A stretch of 64,000 bases of DNA. Origin: Lachnospiraceae bacterium 10-1. Its GTDB lineage: Bacteria; Bacillota; Clostridia; Lachnospirales; Lachnospiraceae. The stretch spans positions 186,001-250,000 of the forward strand of contig KE159818.1 in assembly GCA_000403495.2 (NCBI GenBank). Direction: 5' to 3'. Every line of letters begins with the position of its first letter. Position 1 is the stretch's first letter. The notes beneath the pieces were generated by a model, which ran no database searches, was not told where the DNA came from, and was given only the letters and a program-made list of their open reading frames with translations. Below are positions 36,820 to 45,166 of the stretch, piece after piece. The translations under genes were made by a program, and so were the position numbers.

Positions 36820-36847
36820 ATTATATTATATTTTTTCCAATTGTCAA
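36820..36847 (-). promoter_or_regulatory. Predicted promoter of the AtuA-CoA-transferase-ABC operon
   Basis: On the minus strand TTGACA (36847-36842), a 16-base spacer and TATAAT (36825-36820) form a near-ideal promoter. The palindrome begins a few bases downstream of the -10, covering the start site. The leader is about 200 bases. Confidence 0.75.
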
Positions 36848-36914
36848 TAGCATTTTTTAGTTATTCTGTTATAATCTTATGAGATATACATTTTATCATG
36901 AAAGGTCAGAAAAA

Positions 36915-37934
36915 ATGGCAACCATTAAGGACATTGCACAGGCTCTGGGAATTTCCCCCTCCACAGTATCTATTGTCTTAAGGGGAAATGGAGAAAAAAG
37001 AAATATTTCAAAATCTACAATTGAAAAGGTCTTTGCATGCGCAAAAGAACTGGATTATCAGCCCAATATTGTGGCTAAGCGCCTTCGGGAAATTAATTCT
37101 CCGTATTCATATACTATTGCTGTTTTTTGGACCTCCGATTTTCGTGCATCCATGCTTGTACGTTTCTTACGCGGCCTGCAAAAAGCAATTGATGCATCCG
37201 GTTTAAACATTGAATTTTTTATCAGACAATATGAAAATGATTTTCTGTCCATGACATTAACAGAAAGTTCCTTTAATATGTTTCATGGTGCTATTGTATG
37301 TAATGCCTCCGAAAAAGACATTATGTACATAGAAAGCGTAACCTTTTTAAAACCCATTGTCCTCTATAACAGACGTTCACCCATATATTCCACCGTTTCA
37401 ATTGACGACAAACTGATTGGCCGGATTGCCGCAGATGAATTTTACAAACATCATTGCAGGCGTTCCTGTATCATAACCTCGGAATCAGTTTTTGCCGGTA
37501 TGTTGGAACGAACTGACAGTTTTATATCAAGAATAAAAGAATATTCTATAGAATTTATTGATACTTTCCAAGTTAATAATTCTATAAGCGGCGGATATAG
37601 TGGAGGAAGGAAGCTTTTAAATCTGCCTTACCTTCCCGACAGTATTTTCTGCGCTTCCGATATGATTTCTATGGGCGTCCTTTACGCTTTAAATGAAGCC
37701 GGTGTTTCAATACCGGATAAAGTAAAATTAATCAGTGTGGGAAATGGAGACCGGGAAATGGAAGAATTTACCTACCCGCCTTTATCGGTGGTTTATATTC
37801 CCATTGAGGAAATGGCTATCAACTGCTTAAGGCTCCTTGTAGAATTATTTCCCCTTAATATTGCCGCTGATCAGCGTGAAATTATTATTGACACCCCCTA
37901 TATTCCCCGCCGGACCTGTCCGAAAACAGACTGA
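36915..37934 (+). CDS. LacI-family transcriptional regulator
   Basis: This 339-residue protein has an N-terminal LacI helix-turn-helix (ATIKDIAQALGISPSTVSIV, hinge region with LDYQPNIVAKRLRE) and a periplasmic-binding-protein-like effector domain ending in the usual IIDTPYIPRRTC. The start at 36915 follows AAAGG nine bases upstream; the ATG at 36879 has none. It is divergent from the AtuA operon across a perfect palindrome and is the obvious local regulator. Effector-domain family suggests a sugar or sugar-like inducer, agreeing with the ribose-type importer it probably controls. Confidence 0.93.
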   Translation: MATIKDIAQALGISPSTVSIVLRGNGEKRNISKSTIEKVFACAKELDYQPNIVAKRLREINSPYSYTIAVFWTSDFRASMLVRFLRGLQKAIDASGLNIEFFIRQYENDFLSMTLTESSFNMFHGAIVCNASEKDIMYIESVTFLKPIVLYNRRSPIYSTVSIDDKLIGRIAADEFYKHHCRRSCIITSESVFAGMLERTDSFISRIKEYSIEFIDTFQVNNSISGGYSGGRKLLNLPYLPDSIFCASDMISMGVLYALNEAGVSIPDKVKLISVGNGDREMEEFTYPPLSVVYIPIEEMAINCLRLLVELFPLNIAADQREIIIDTPYIPRRTCPKTD

Positions 37935-38052
37935 TTCCACCTTTTTAACATGTGCATTTATGCCGCTGGTGCCAAAAATAAAAATATGATATACTGAAAC
38001 ACAAAGCATTTAAATTTTCAGCATCAAAAGTAAGACAATATTGGAGACCTAT

Positions 38053-40434
38053 ATGAACGAAAAAGTACTGCACACTTTAGAATATAACAAAATCATTAAC
38101 TTATTAGTCCAAAAGGCATCTTCCCAGCCGGGGCGGGACATGTGTCAGGCTCTTGTTCCCATGACTGATTTAGAATCCATATGCCTTGCTCAGCAGGAAA
38201 CCTCTGATGCCCTTTCCATGCTCTTTGCCAAAGGCTCCACTTCTTTTGGAGGAAACCGGAATGTGGCTATGGCGCTTAAAAGCCTTGAGATTGGAAGTAC
38301 ATTGTCCGCATCCGAGCTGCTTAAAATCGCCGGCCTTTTGGATAATGTAAATCGAATTAAATCCTATGGCCGGGGACCAAAAGATGAGGAAAAAGAAACC
38401 TCTCTTACCGGTTATTTTCATGCCCTTGAGCCTTTAACTTCCCTTGCCGGTGAAATTAACCGCTGTATTCTTTCCGAAGAAGAAATTGCAGATGATGCCA
38501 GCCCGGGGCTAAAACATGTACGACGCTCCATTACCCTCACGGGAGAAAAAATTCATTCTCAATTGACCAGTATGGTTAATGGTTCTTACCGCAGCTACTT
38601 ACAGGACGCAGTGATCACCATGAGAGATAACAGATATTGTATCCCTGTAAAAGCTGAATATAAAAGTCAGGTGCCCGGCATGGTTCACGACCAGTCCTCC
38701 ACCGGCTCCACCTTTTTTATTGAACCTGCCGCCATTGTAAATTTAAACAATCAGTTGAAGGAACTTTCCATTAAGGAAAAAGAAGAAATAGAAGCCGTCC
38801 TTGCAGACTTAAGTATGCAATGCGGCGGGCATATTGGAGAAATTTCAGAAAATCAGCGGATTATGACTTTCCTTGATTTTGTTTTTGCCAAAGCTAAGCT
38901 TGCTATGGATGAAAACGCCACTATGCCTTTATTTAACACTAACCATTTTATTAATATTCGTAAAGGGCGCCATCCCCTGCTTCCTTCTAAAAAGGTGGTT
39001 CCAATTGACATTCACCTGGGAAAAGAGTTTGATCTTTTAGTGGTTACAGGGCCCAATACCGGCGGAAAAACCGTATCCTTAAAGACAGTGGGGCTCTTTA
39101 CTTTAATGGGACAGGCAGGGCTTCATATTCCGGCCCTTGACCGCTCGGAGCTTTCCATATTTACGGAAGTTTTTGCAGATATCGGCGACGAACAAAGTAT
39201 TGAGCAAAGTCTCAGTACCTTTTCCTCCCATATGACAAGTATTGTCTCCATTTTAAAAAATGCTGATGAAAATTCTCTGTGTCTTTTTGACGAGCTGGGT
39301 GCAGGCACCGATCCCACGGAAGGCGCCGCACTCGCCATTGCCATTTTGGATCATCTTCATCAAAAAGGCATCCGCACTATGGCAACTACTCACTACAGTG
39401 AGCTTAAGGTTTATGCTTTATCCACTGATCACGTGGAAAATGCCTGTTGTGAATTTAATGTAGAAACCCTGGCCCCTACTTACCGGCTGTTAATTGGAAT
39501 TCCCGGAAAAAGCAATGCCTTCGCCATTTCTTCAAAATTGGGACTGCCGGATTATATTATTGATGCTGCTAAAGGTCAGATTTCCACAGAAGATAAAAGT
39601 TTTGAAGATCTACTTACAGACCTGGAGCAAAGCCGGGTAACCATAGAAAAAGAACGTCTGGAAATTGCTTCCTATAAAGAAGAAATCAAATCCTTAAAGG
39701 AAAAATTACAAGTAAAAAATGAAAAGATAGATAATGCTAAAGAACGGATTTTAAGACAGGCAAACGAACAGGCACGTGAAATTTTACAGGAAGCAAAAAG
39801 CGTGGCTGATGAAACCATCCGCATTTACCAAAAGGCTGGTCCTGGCGCATCCTTAAAAGATTTAGAAAAAACAAGAGAAAAATTACGCGGCGAAATTGGA
39901 AAGAAAAATGACAAACTGGCTTTAAAAACAAATACATCCCAAAAGTCGGGACAGGTAAAACCGGATCAGCTTAAAATTGGCGACAATGTTAAAATCCTTT
40001 CCATGGGGCTTAAGGGAACTGTCAGCACCCTTCCCGACCACAAAGGAAATCTTTTTGTGCAATGCGGTATTATGCGCTCCCAGGCAAATATAAAAGATCT
40101 GGTATTTTTGAAAGAAGACTCTGCCACACCAGCTCTTTCTTCATCTAAAAGCCATACCAGTAAGGTTAAAATGTCAAAATCCCTTAGTATTTCACCTGAA
40201 ATCAACCTGCTTGGTAAAACGGTAGATGAAGCTCTTTCCGCCCTGGATAAGTATTTAGATGATGCTTATCTTGCCCATTTATCCACTGTAAGAGTTGTGC
40301 ATGGAAAAGGAACCGGAGCCCTGCGTAGTGCAGTACAAAACCATTTAAAAAGGATAAAATATGTAAAATCCTACCGGCTTGGCGAATATGGAGAAGGTGA
40401 CGCAGGTGTCACTATTGTAACTTTTAAAGAATAA
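38053..40434 (+). CDS. mutS2: Endonuclease MutS2
   Basis: MutS2 is a MutS homologue without mismatch-recognition domain; it suppresses recombination, and in Bacillus it also acts on collided ribosomes. The 793-residue protein has Walker A GPNTGGKTVSLKT near residue 335, Walker B LCLFDELGAGTDPTEGAALA, a long coiled-coil (about residues 520-620), a KOW-like linker and a C-terminal Smr nuclease domain with VRVVHGKGTGALR. The start at 38053 is chosen because the preceding codons (TTG GAG ACC TAT) contain the ribosome binding site. The response regulator gene begins 21 bases after its stop, suggesting cotranscription. Confidence 0.94.
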   Translation: MNEKVLHTLEYNKIINLLVQKASSQPGRDMCQALVPMTDLESICLAQQETSDALSMLFAKGSTSFGGNRNVAMALKSLEIGSTLSASELLKIAGLLDNVNRIKSYGRGPKDEEKETSLTGYFHALEPLTSLAGEINRCILSEEEIADDASPGLKHVRRSITLTGEKIHSQLTSMVNGSYRSYLQDAVITMRDNRYCIPVKAEYKSQVPGMVHDQSSTGSTFFIEPAAIVNLNNQLKELSIKEKEEIEAVLADLSMQCGGHIGEISENQRIMTFLDFVFAKAKLAMDENATMPLFNTNHFINIRKGRHPLLPSKKVVPIDIHLGKEFDLLVVTGPNTGGKTVSLKTVGLFTLMGQAGLHIPALDRSELSIFTEVFADIGDEQSIEQSLSTFSSHMTSIVSILKNADENSLCLFDELGAGTDPTEGAALAIAILDHLHQKGIRTMATTHYSELKVYALSTDHVENACCEFNVETLAPTYRLLIGIPGKSNAFAISSKLGLPDYIIDAAKGQISTEDKSFEDLLTDLEQSRVTIEKERLEIASYKEEIKSLKEKLQVKNEKIDNAKERILRQANEQAREILQEAKSVADETIRIYQKAGPGASLKDLEKTREKLRGEIGKKNDKLALKTNTSQKSGQVKPDQLKIGDNVKILSMGLKGTVSTLPDHKGNLFVQCGIMRSQANIKDLVFLKEDSATPALSSSKSHTSKVKMSKSLSISPEINLLGKTVDEALSALDKYLDDAYLAHLSTVRVVHGKGTGALRSAVQNHLKRIKYVKSYRLGEYGEGDAGVTIVTFKE

Positions 40435-40455
40435 TTGACAGAAAGTGAGACTTTT

Positions 40456-41157
40456 ATGGTAAATAAACAAAAAATATTAATTGTTGATGATGATGCCAAC
40501 ATTGCAGAATTAATTTCCTTATATCTTACCAAGGAATGCTTTGAAACCATGATTGCAGGTGACGGAGAAACCGCCCTGCTTCTTGCAGATTCCTTTATTC
40601 CCAATTTGATCCTGTTAGACCTGATGCTGCCCGGTATTGACGGATATCAGGTTTGTCGCGAGATACGTGCCAAATCCTCCATACCTATCATTATGCTTTC
40701 CGCAAAAGGCGAAATATTTGATAAGGTATTGGGACTTGAATTAGGCGCTGATGACTATATGGAAAAACCCTTTGATTCCAAAGAACTGGTAGCACGTGTA
40801 AAGGCAGTTCTTAGAAGATATAAGCCAGCCGCCATAATGCCGCAGGCTTCTGACGTTAAATGTGTGGAATATACGGATCTTGTTATCAACCAGACTAATT
40901 ATTCCGTAATTTACAAGGGTAAAACTGTAGAAATGCCGCCCAAAGAACTGGAACTTTTATATTTCCTTGCCTCCTCCCCCAATCATGTCTTTACAAGAGA
41001 ACAACTTCTTGATCAGATCTGGGGCTATGAGTACATTGGCGATACAAGAACTGTCGATGTTCACATTAAACGCCTGAGAGAAAAAATAAGTGATCATGCC
41101 GGCTGGAGAATTGCCACAATCTGGGGAATCGGCTACAAATTTGAGGTAACACAATGA
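40456..41157 (+). CDS. OmpR/PhoB-family response regulator
   Basis: This 233-residue protein has a receiver domain with the acidic pocket ILIVDDDAN, the phospho-acceptor D55 in LILLDLMLPGIDGY and the conserved lysine in YMEKPFD. A C-terminal winged helix follows (ELLYFLASSPNHVFTREQLL, then VDVHIKRLREKI). The ATG at 40456 has AAGTGAG upstream. The stop overlaps the kinase start by four bases (ATGA). Target genes and stimulus are unknown. Confidence 0.93.
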   Translation: MVNKQKILIVDDDANIAELISLYLTKECFETMIAGDGETALLLADSFIPNLILLDLMLPGIDGYQVCREIRAKSSIPIIMLSAKGEIFDKVLGLELGADDYMEKPFDSKELVARVKAVLRRYKPAAIMPQASDVKCVEYTDLVINQTNYSVIYKGKTVEMPPKELELLYFLASSPNHVFTREQLLDQIWGYEYIGDTRTVDVHIKRLREKISDHAGWRIATIWGIGYKFEVTQ

Positions 41158-42578
41158 GAAAAACCCTTTACCTTAAGTTTCTGCTGGCGTACTTTATCTT
41201 TGGTGTTTTTGGATTCGTGATCGTTGCCACCTTTGTGAGCAGCATGACTATGGAGCATTTGACACGGGAAAGAGCGGATGCCCTTTACAGGGAAGCTACA
41301 CTGATTGCCAACACCTATGCTTCAGATTTGTACAACAATGAAACTTCTTTGGACACCGTAAAAAAGCAGTTAGACACGCTGGACACTTATCTTTCTGCCA
41401 ATTTGTGGATTATTAACCCTTCAGGGCGGATGATTTTGGACTCCCAGTCTCCTGTTGACGTGGAAAATGAAACTGTAATTTCCGGATTTGATCCTGCCAT
41501 CACTTCAGGTTCCTATTACACCATTGGTAACTTCTTTGACAGCTTTAGCTATGACCAGTTAAGCGTGCTTGCTCCTATTACTTCAGATTATACGGTGCGG
41601 GGTTATGTGGTGATCCATTACCCTATCAGCAACATCACCGCTTCCTGCAACAGCCTTTTAAATATCTCTTATTTAATGCTGATTATTTTATTCCTGCTTT
41701 CCATGATCATTTTAATTTTTTTTACGGAAATGGTTTATCTGCCCCTGCGCAAAATCACGGAAGCAACGGAGCAATATGCTTCAGGAAATATGCACTATGA
41801 ATTTCAAATTGACAGTGAGGACGAAATTGGTTATCTGGGTGCAACACTTTCTTACATGGCAAGTGAGATTGCACGCTCTGAGGATGATCAAAAAAAGTTT
41901 GTTGCCAATGTTTCCCATGATTTCCGCTCCCCCTTAACTTCTATCAAGGGGTATCTGGAAGCTATGCTGGACGGAACAATTCCTCCTGAACTTCACGAAA
42001 AGTACCTGACCATTGTATTAAATGAAACAGAACGCCTGACCAAACTTACCAACAGTCTGCTTACCTTAAATAATCTAAATACCAAAGGCATGCTGCTGGA
42101 TATAAGTACTTTTGACATTAACAAAACTATCCGCAATACTGCCGCTTCCTTTGAAGGAACCTGTAAAAACAAAATGATTGCAATAGAGCTGATCTTAACT
42201 GGTGATGAGTTATTTGTAAGTGCAGATGTAGGAAAAATCCAACAGGTACTTTATAACCTTCTTGATAATGCAATCAAATTCAGTCATTCGGATTCTATTA
42301 TTAAAATTGAAACCACAGAAAAGCACAATAAAATTTTTGTATCTGTTAAGGACAGCGGCATTGGCATTCCAAAAGACGCCCTTAAAATGATATGGGAGAG
42401 GTTTTATAAATCTGACCTTTCCAGAGGTAAAGATAAAAAAGGTACCGGATTAGGGCTTTCCATTACCAAAGAAATTATTCATGCCCACGGAGAACATATC
42501 AATGTAATCAGTACCGAAGGGGTGGGAACAGAGTTTATTTTTTCTCTGGCTTTGGCAGAAGAAGCAAATGAGGATTAA
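41154..42578 (+). CDS. Membrane sensor histidine kinase
   Basis: This 474-residue kinase is the partner of the response regulator. It has a transmembrane helix at about residues 8-30, an extracytoplasmic sensor of about 140 residues, a second helix near 172-195, a HAMP linker, the phospho-acceptor histidine in FVANVSHDFRSPLTSIKGYL near residue 255, and the ATP-binding boxes YNLLDNAIKF, DSGIGIP and GTGLGLSI. The architecture resembles PhoR/WalK-like kinases without a PAS domain. The start codon overlaps the regulator stop. Confidence 0.93.
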   Translation: MRKTLYLKFLLAYFIFGVFGFVIVATFVSSMTMEHLTRERADALYREATLIANTYASDLYNNETSLDTVKKQLDTLDTYLSANLWIINPSGRMILDSQSPVDVENETVISGFDPAITSGSYYTIGNFFDSFSYDQLSVLAPITSDYTVRGYVVIHYPISNITASCNSLLNISYLMLIILFLLSMIILIFFTEMVYLPLRKITEATEQYASGNMHYEFQIDSEDEIGYLGATLSYMASEIARSEDDQKKFVANVSHDFRSPLTSIKGYLEAMLDGTIPPELHEKYLTIVLNETERLTKLTNSLLTLNNLNTKGMLLDISTFDINKTIRNTAASFEGTCKNKMIAIELILTGDELFVSADVGKIQQVLYNLLDNAIKFSHSDSIIKIETTEKHNKIFVSVKDSGIGIPKDALKMIWERFYKSDLSRGKDKKGTGLGLSITKEIIHAHGEHINVISTEGVGTEFIFSLALAEEANED

Positions 42579-42618
42579 AATATAAGATTTCAAATTGAAA
42601 GAAAGGCATGGCTATTAT

Positions 42619-43113
42619 ATGCATATTATTTTACATCAACCTGAAATACCGGCAAATACCGGAAATATTGGAAGAACCTGCGTTGCAACAGGAACTGACC
42701 TGCATCTGATAGAACCATTAGGCTTCCGGCTCACAGAAAAAGACATCAAGCGTGCCGGAATGGACTACTGGGAGCATCTTAGTGTAACAAGGTATATGAA
42801 TTTTGAGGAATTTAAATCCACTCATTTGGGCGCCAAAATATGGATGGCTACTACAAAAGCAAAACATATCTATACAGATGTCTCCTTCGGACCTGATGAT
42901 TATATTATGTTTGGCAAAGAAAGCGCCGGAATTCCCGAAGAAATTTTGGTTGACTATGAAGAAACCTGCATCCGCATCCCCATGCTGTCTCAAATACGTT
43001 CCCTTAATCTTTCCAACTCTGTGGCCATAGTCCTTTATGAGGCGCTGCGCCAGCAAAATTTCTCAAATATGCAGTTGGAAGGGGAACTTCACAGACTTCA
43101 CTGGAAAAAATAA
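42619..43113 (+). CDS. trmL: tRNA (cytidine(34)-2'-O)-methyltransferase TrmL
   Basis: This SPOUT-class enzyme 2'-O-methylates the wobble base of tRNA-Leu isoacceptors in characterised bacteria, using SAM. The 164-residue protein shows HIILHQPEIPANTGNIGRTC at the N-terminus, MFGKESAGIPEEI in the middle and the knot region IPMLSQIRSLNLSNSVAIVLYEA read in two parts. The start at 42619 gives the usual N-terminus of the family; AAAGG lies about 12 bases upstream. It lies 40 bases after the kinase gene and may be cotranscribed. Confidence 0.92.
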   Translation: MHIILHQPEIPANTGNIGRTCVATGTDLHLIEPLGFRLTEKDIKRAGMDYWEHLSVTRYMNFEEFKSTHLGAKIWMATTKAKHIYTDVSFGPDDYIMFGKESAGIPEEILVDYEETCIRIPMLSQIRSLNLSNSVAIVLYEALRQQNFSNMQLEGELHRLHWKK

Positions 43114-43165
43114 AATTTTCCATAAAATTCTTATTCTCCTTCGTATCTAAAATAAGACTACATAG

Positions 43166-43242
43166 TTTGCTTCGCAAAATAAGGAGGCTAAATCCTCTGC
43201 TCCTGAATGGACAGTCGCATTTTGCTCCGCAAAACAAGGAGG
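43166..43242 (+). repeat. Duplicated 22-base hairpin-plus-AGGAGG module
   Basis: Two 22-base copies at 43166-43187 and 43221-43242 match at 20 positions. Each has a small hairpin (TTTGC, three bases, GCAAA) followed by AAGGAGG. The second copy supplies the ribosome binding site of the SIMPL-domain gene; the first has no start codon at a useful distance. It may be a local duplication or a pair of dispersed repeats. Confidence 0.6.
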
Positions 43243-43248
43243 ATTGGT

Positions 43249-44067
43249 ATGAAGAGAATGAAATTTTTACTTATGATTGGGATAGTATCTTTAGGAGTTG
43301 CCGGCTGTGGTAATAAGGTACCTTCCACAGATAGCTCTGTCGGTGCTTCACCTACAGCCTTATCACCACAGAATATTGCTGTAAGTGATAAGACTGTATA
43401 TCCCTCTTCCCTTTATGAAACAAATTCTATCATCATAAACAGCAGTGAAAAGGTAACTGTGGTTCCGGATATTGCAGAAGTAGTTTATTCTGTCCGTACA
43501 CAGGCTAAGGAAGCTGCTGACTGCCAGCAGAAAAATGCTGAAGCGGTAAGTCAGGTAATTGATCTTTTAAGGAGTCTGAATATTGAAGAAAAATCCATTC
43601 AGACTTCTGATTATTACATGAATCCCATTTACAATTACAGCGGCAGCACTGCCAGAGTTACCGGGTATGAGGCGACTGCCACTTTGACTGTGTCAGATCT
43701 TCCTATTGATGGTCTGGATAGTATATTATCCCAGTCTGTTTCTACCGGCATCAACACCATTGAATCCATTACCTATCAGGCCAGCAAATATGATGAAAGT
43801 TATCAGCAGGCCTTGTCAGCCGCTGTTACCACCGCATATCAAAAAGCACAGGTTTTGGCCAAAGCCGCCGGCTGTAATGTGGGACAGGTAATAAACATTC
43901 AGGAAACCAGCGGCTACTCTCAAGCGCGCTATACGGATAATGCCCTTGCCAGAAAGTATTCCAGTATGGCAGTTAAAGAAGAGATGGCGTTTGATACTGC
44001 CGGAAGCGTAATGCCTGGGGAAATTCAGGTAGAGGCTTCCATTACAGTTGAGTACCAGCTTTACTGA
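43249..44067 (+). CDS. SIMPL domain (DUF541) lipoprotein
   Basis: This 272-residue protein has a signal peptide with lipobox VAGC near residue 19 and a SIMPL/DUF541 domain, visible in VTVVPDIAEVVYSVRTQAKEA, the IQTSDYYMNPIYNY segment and the C-terminal PGEIQVEASITVEYQLY. SIMPL proteins form oligomeric cell-envelope assemblies of poorly known role, linked to oxidative stress in some bacteria. The ATG at 43249 follows AGGAGG with six bases spacing. A bidirectional terminator follows. Confidence 0.88.
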   Translation: MKRMKFLLMIGIVSLGVAGCGNKVPSTDSSVGASPTALSPQNIAVSDKTVYPSSLYETNSIIINSSEKVTVVPDIAEVVYSVRTQAKEAADCQQKNAEAVSQVIDLLRSLNIEEKSIQTSDYYMNPIYNYSGSTARVTGYEATATLTVSDLPIDGLDSILSQSVSTGINTIESITYQASKYDESYQQALSAAVTTAYQKAQVLAKAAGCNVGQVINIQETSGYSQARYTDNALARKYSSMAVKEEMAFDTAGSVMPGEIQVEASITVEYQLY

Positions 44068-44121
44068 CAATTTTCCATCTAAAATAATGGATGCTGAATA
44101 TAGCACTCCATTTTATACTAT

Positions 44122-44156
44122 AAAACGGACAGCCTGCAATATGCACTGTCCGTTTT
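44122..44156. terminator. Bidirectional intrinsic terminator
   Basis: AAAACGGACAG pairs with CTGTCCGTTTT around a 13-base loop, between the SIMPL gene and the convergent GDP-fucose synthase gene. A- and T-tracts flank both sides. Confidence 0.85.
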
Positions 44157-44165
44157 GTTTATATT

Positions 44166-45107
44166 TTACATTCTGGCATTTTCTACATTATCTTTAAACC
44201 ACTGATAGGCAAGTTCAACTCCCTCTTCCAGCTCTACCTTATGCGTCCAGCCAAGACCATGAAGTTTATCCACATTGGTAAGTTTTCTTGGTGTTCCATC
44301 GGGCATATCCTTATTCCATACAATCTCACCCTCATATCCTACCACCTTTTTAACAGTTTCAGCCAATTCCTTAATTGTCACTTCTTTCCCTGTGCCAATA
44401 TTCACGTGCTGTTCACCATCATAATTTTCAAGTAAAAATACACAGGCATCTGCCATATCATCTACATACAAAAACTCTCGGAGAGGAGTTCCGGTTCCCC
44501 AAAGTTCTACAGAGGGTGCTCCATTTACTTTTGCTTCATGAAACTTTCTGATCATCGCCGGCATTACATGAGAACCCTGCAAGTCGTAATTGTCATATGG
44601 TCCATACAAATTTGTGGGCATACAACTGATAAAATCATCTCCATACTGTCTCTTATAAAACTTGCACATTTCAAGTCCGGAAATTTTAGCTATGGCATAT
44701 GCTTCATTGGTTTCCTCCAAGGGCCCTGTAAGCAATGCATCCTCCGGAATCGGCTGAGGCGCCATTTTAGGATAAATGCAGGTACTCCCTAAAAAAAGCA
44801 GCTTTTTCACCTGATACTTGTGGCAGCAATCAATTACATTACACTGAATCTGAAGATTTTCATAGGCAAAATCCGCCGGTGTGGTATTGTTCGCATTAAT
44901 TCCACCTACCTTTGCAGCCGCCAGCACAACAACATCGGGCTTTTCTTCTTCAAAAAATTTTCTTACCATAGCCTGATCTTTCAGATCAAGCTCCTTATGC
45001 GTCCTTCCAATAACATTTGTATATCCTTTTACCTGTAAATTTCTTACTATTGCACTTCCCACCAAGCCTCTATGGCCTGCAACATAAATCTTATCTGTCT
45101 TTTCCAT
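44166..45107 (-). CDS. fcl: GDP-L-fucose synthase
   Basis: This NADPH-dependent epimerase/reductase makes GDP-L-fucose from GDP-4-keto-6-deoxymannose, the product of Gmd. The 313-residue protein is a short-chain dehydrogenase with [13 protein letters not shown] for cofactor binding and the catalytic pair in [11 protein letters not shown] (YxxxK). [16 protein letters not shown] and [10 protein letters not shown] are family signatures. It is the last gene of a minus-strand operon whose third gene is gmd, so the two steps of GDP-fucose synthesis are together. Confidence 0.95.
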   Translation of the reverse strand: MEKTDKIYVAGHRGLVGSAIVRNLQVKGYTNVIGRTHKELDLKDQAMVRKFFEEEKPDVVVLAAAKVGGINANNTTPADFAYENLQIQCNVIDCCHKYQVKKLLFLGSTCIYPKMAPQPIPEDALLTGPLEETNEAYAIAKISGLEMCKFYKRQYGDDFISCMPTNLYGPYDNYDLQGSHVMPAMIRKFHEAKVNGAPSVELWGTGTPLREFLYVDDMADACVFLLENYDGEQHVNIGTGKEVTIKELAETVKKVVGYEGEIVWNKDMPDGTPRKLTNVDKLHGLGWTHKVELEEGVELAYQWFKDNVENARM

Positions 45108-45166
45108 TATCAGTTTCCTTTCTCATATCCTGCTTTCGGCAAAGCATTACGTCTGCCGTATGTTTA

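Noticed and set aside
43160-43245. CRISPR-like array from repeated hairpins
   Set aside because: Only two copies, no regular spacer series and no cas genes.
43207-43248. Upstream start for the SIMPL lipoprotein
   Set aside because: The extra residues would precede a signal peptide, the AGGAGG is 19 bases away, and the ATG at 43249 has an ideal site.
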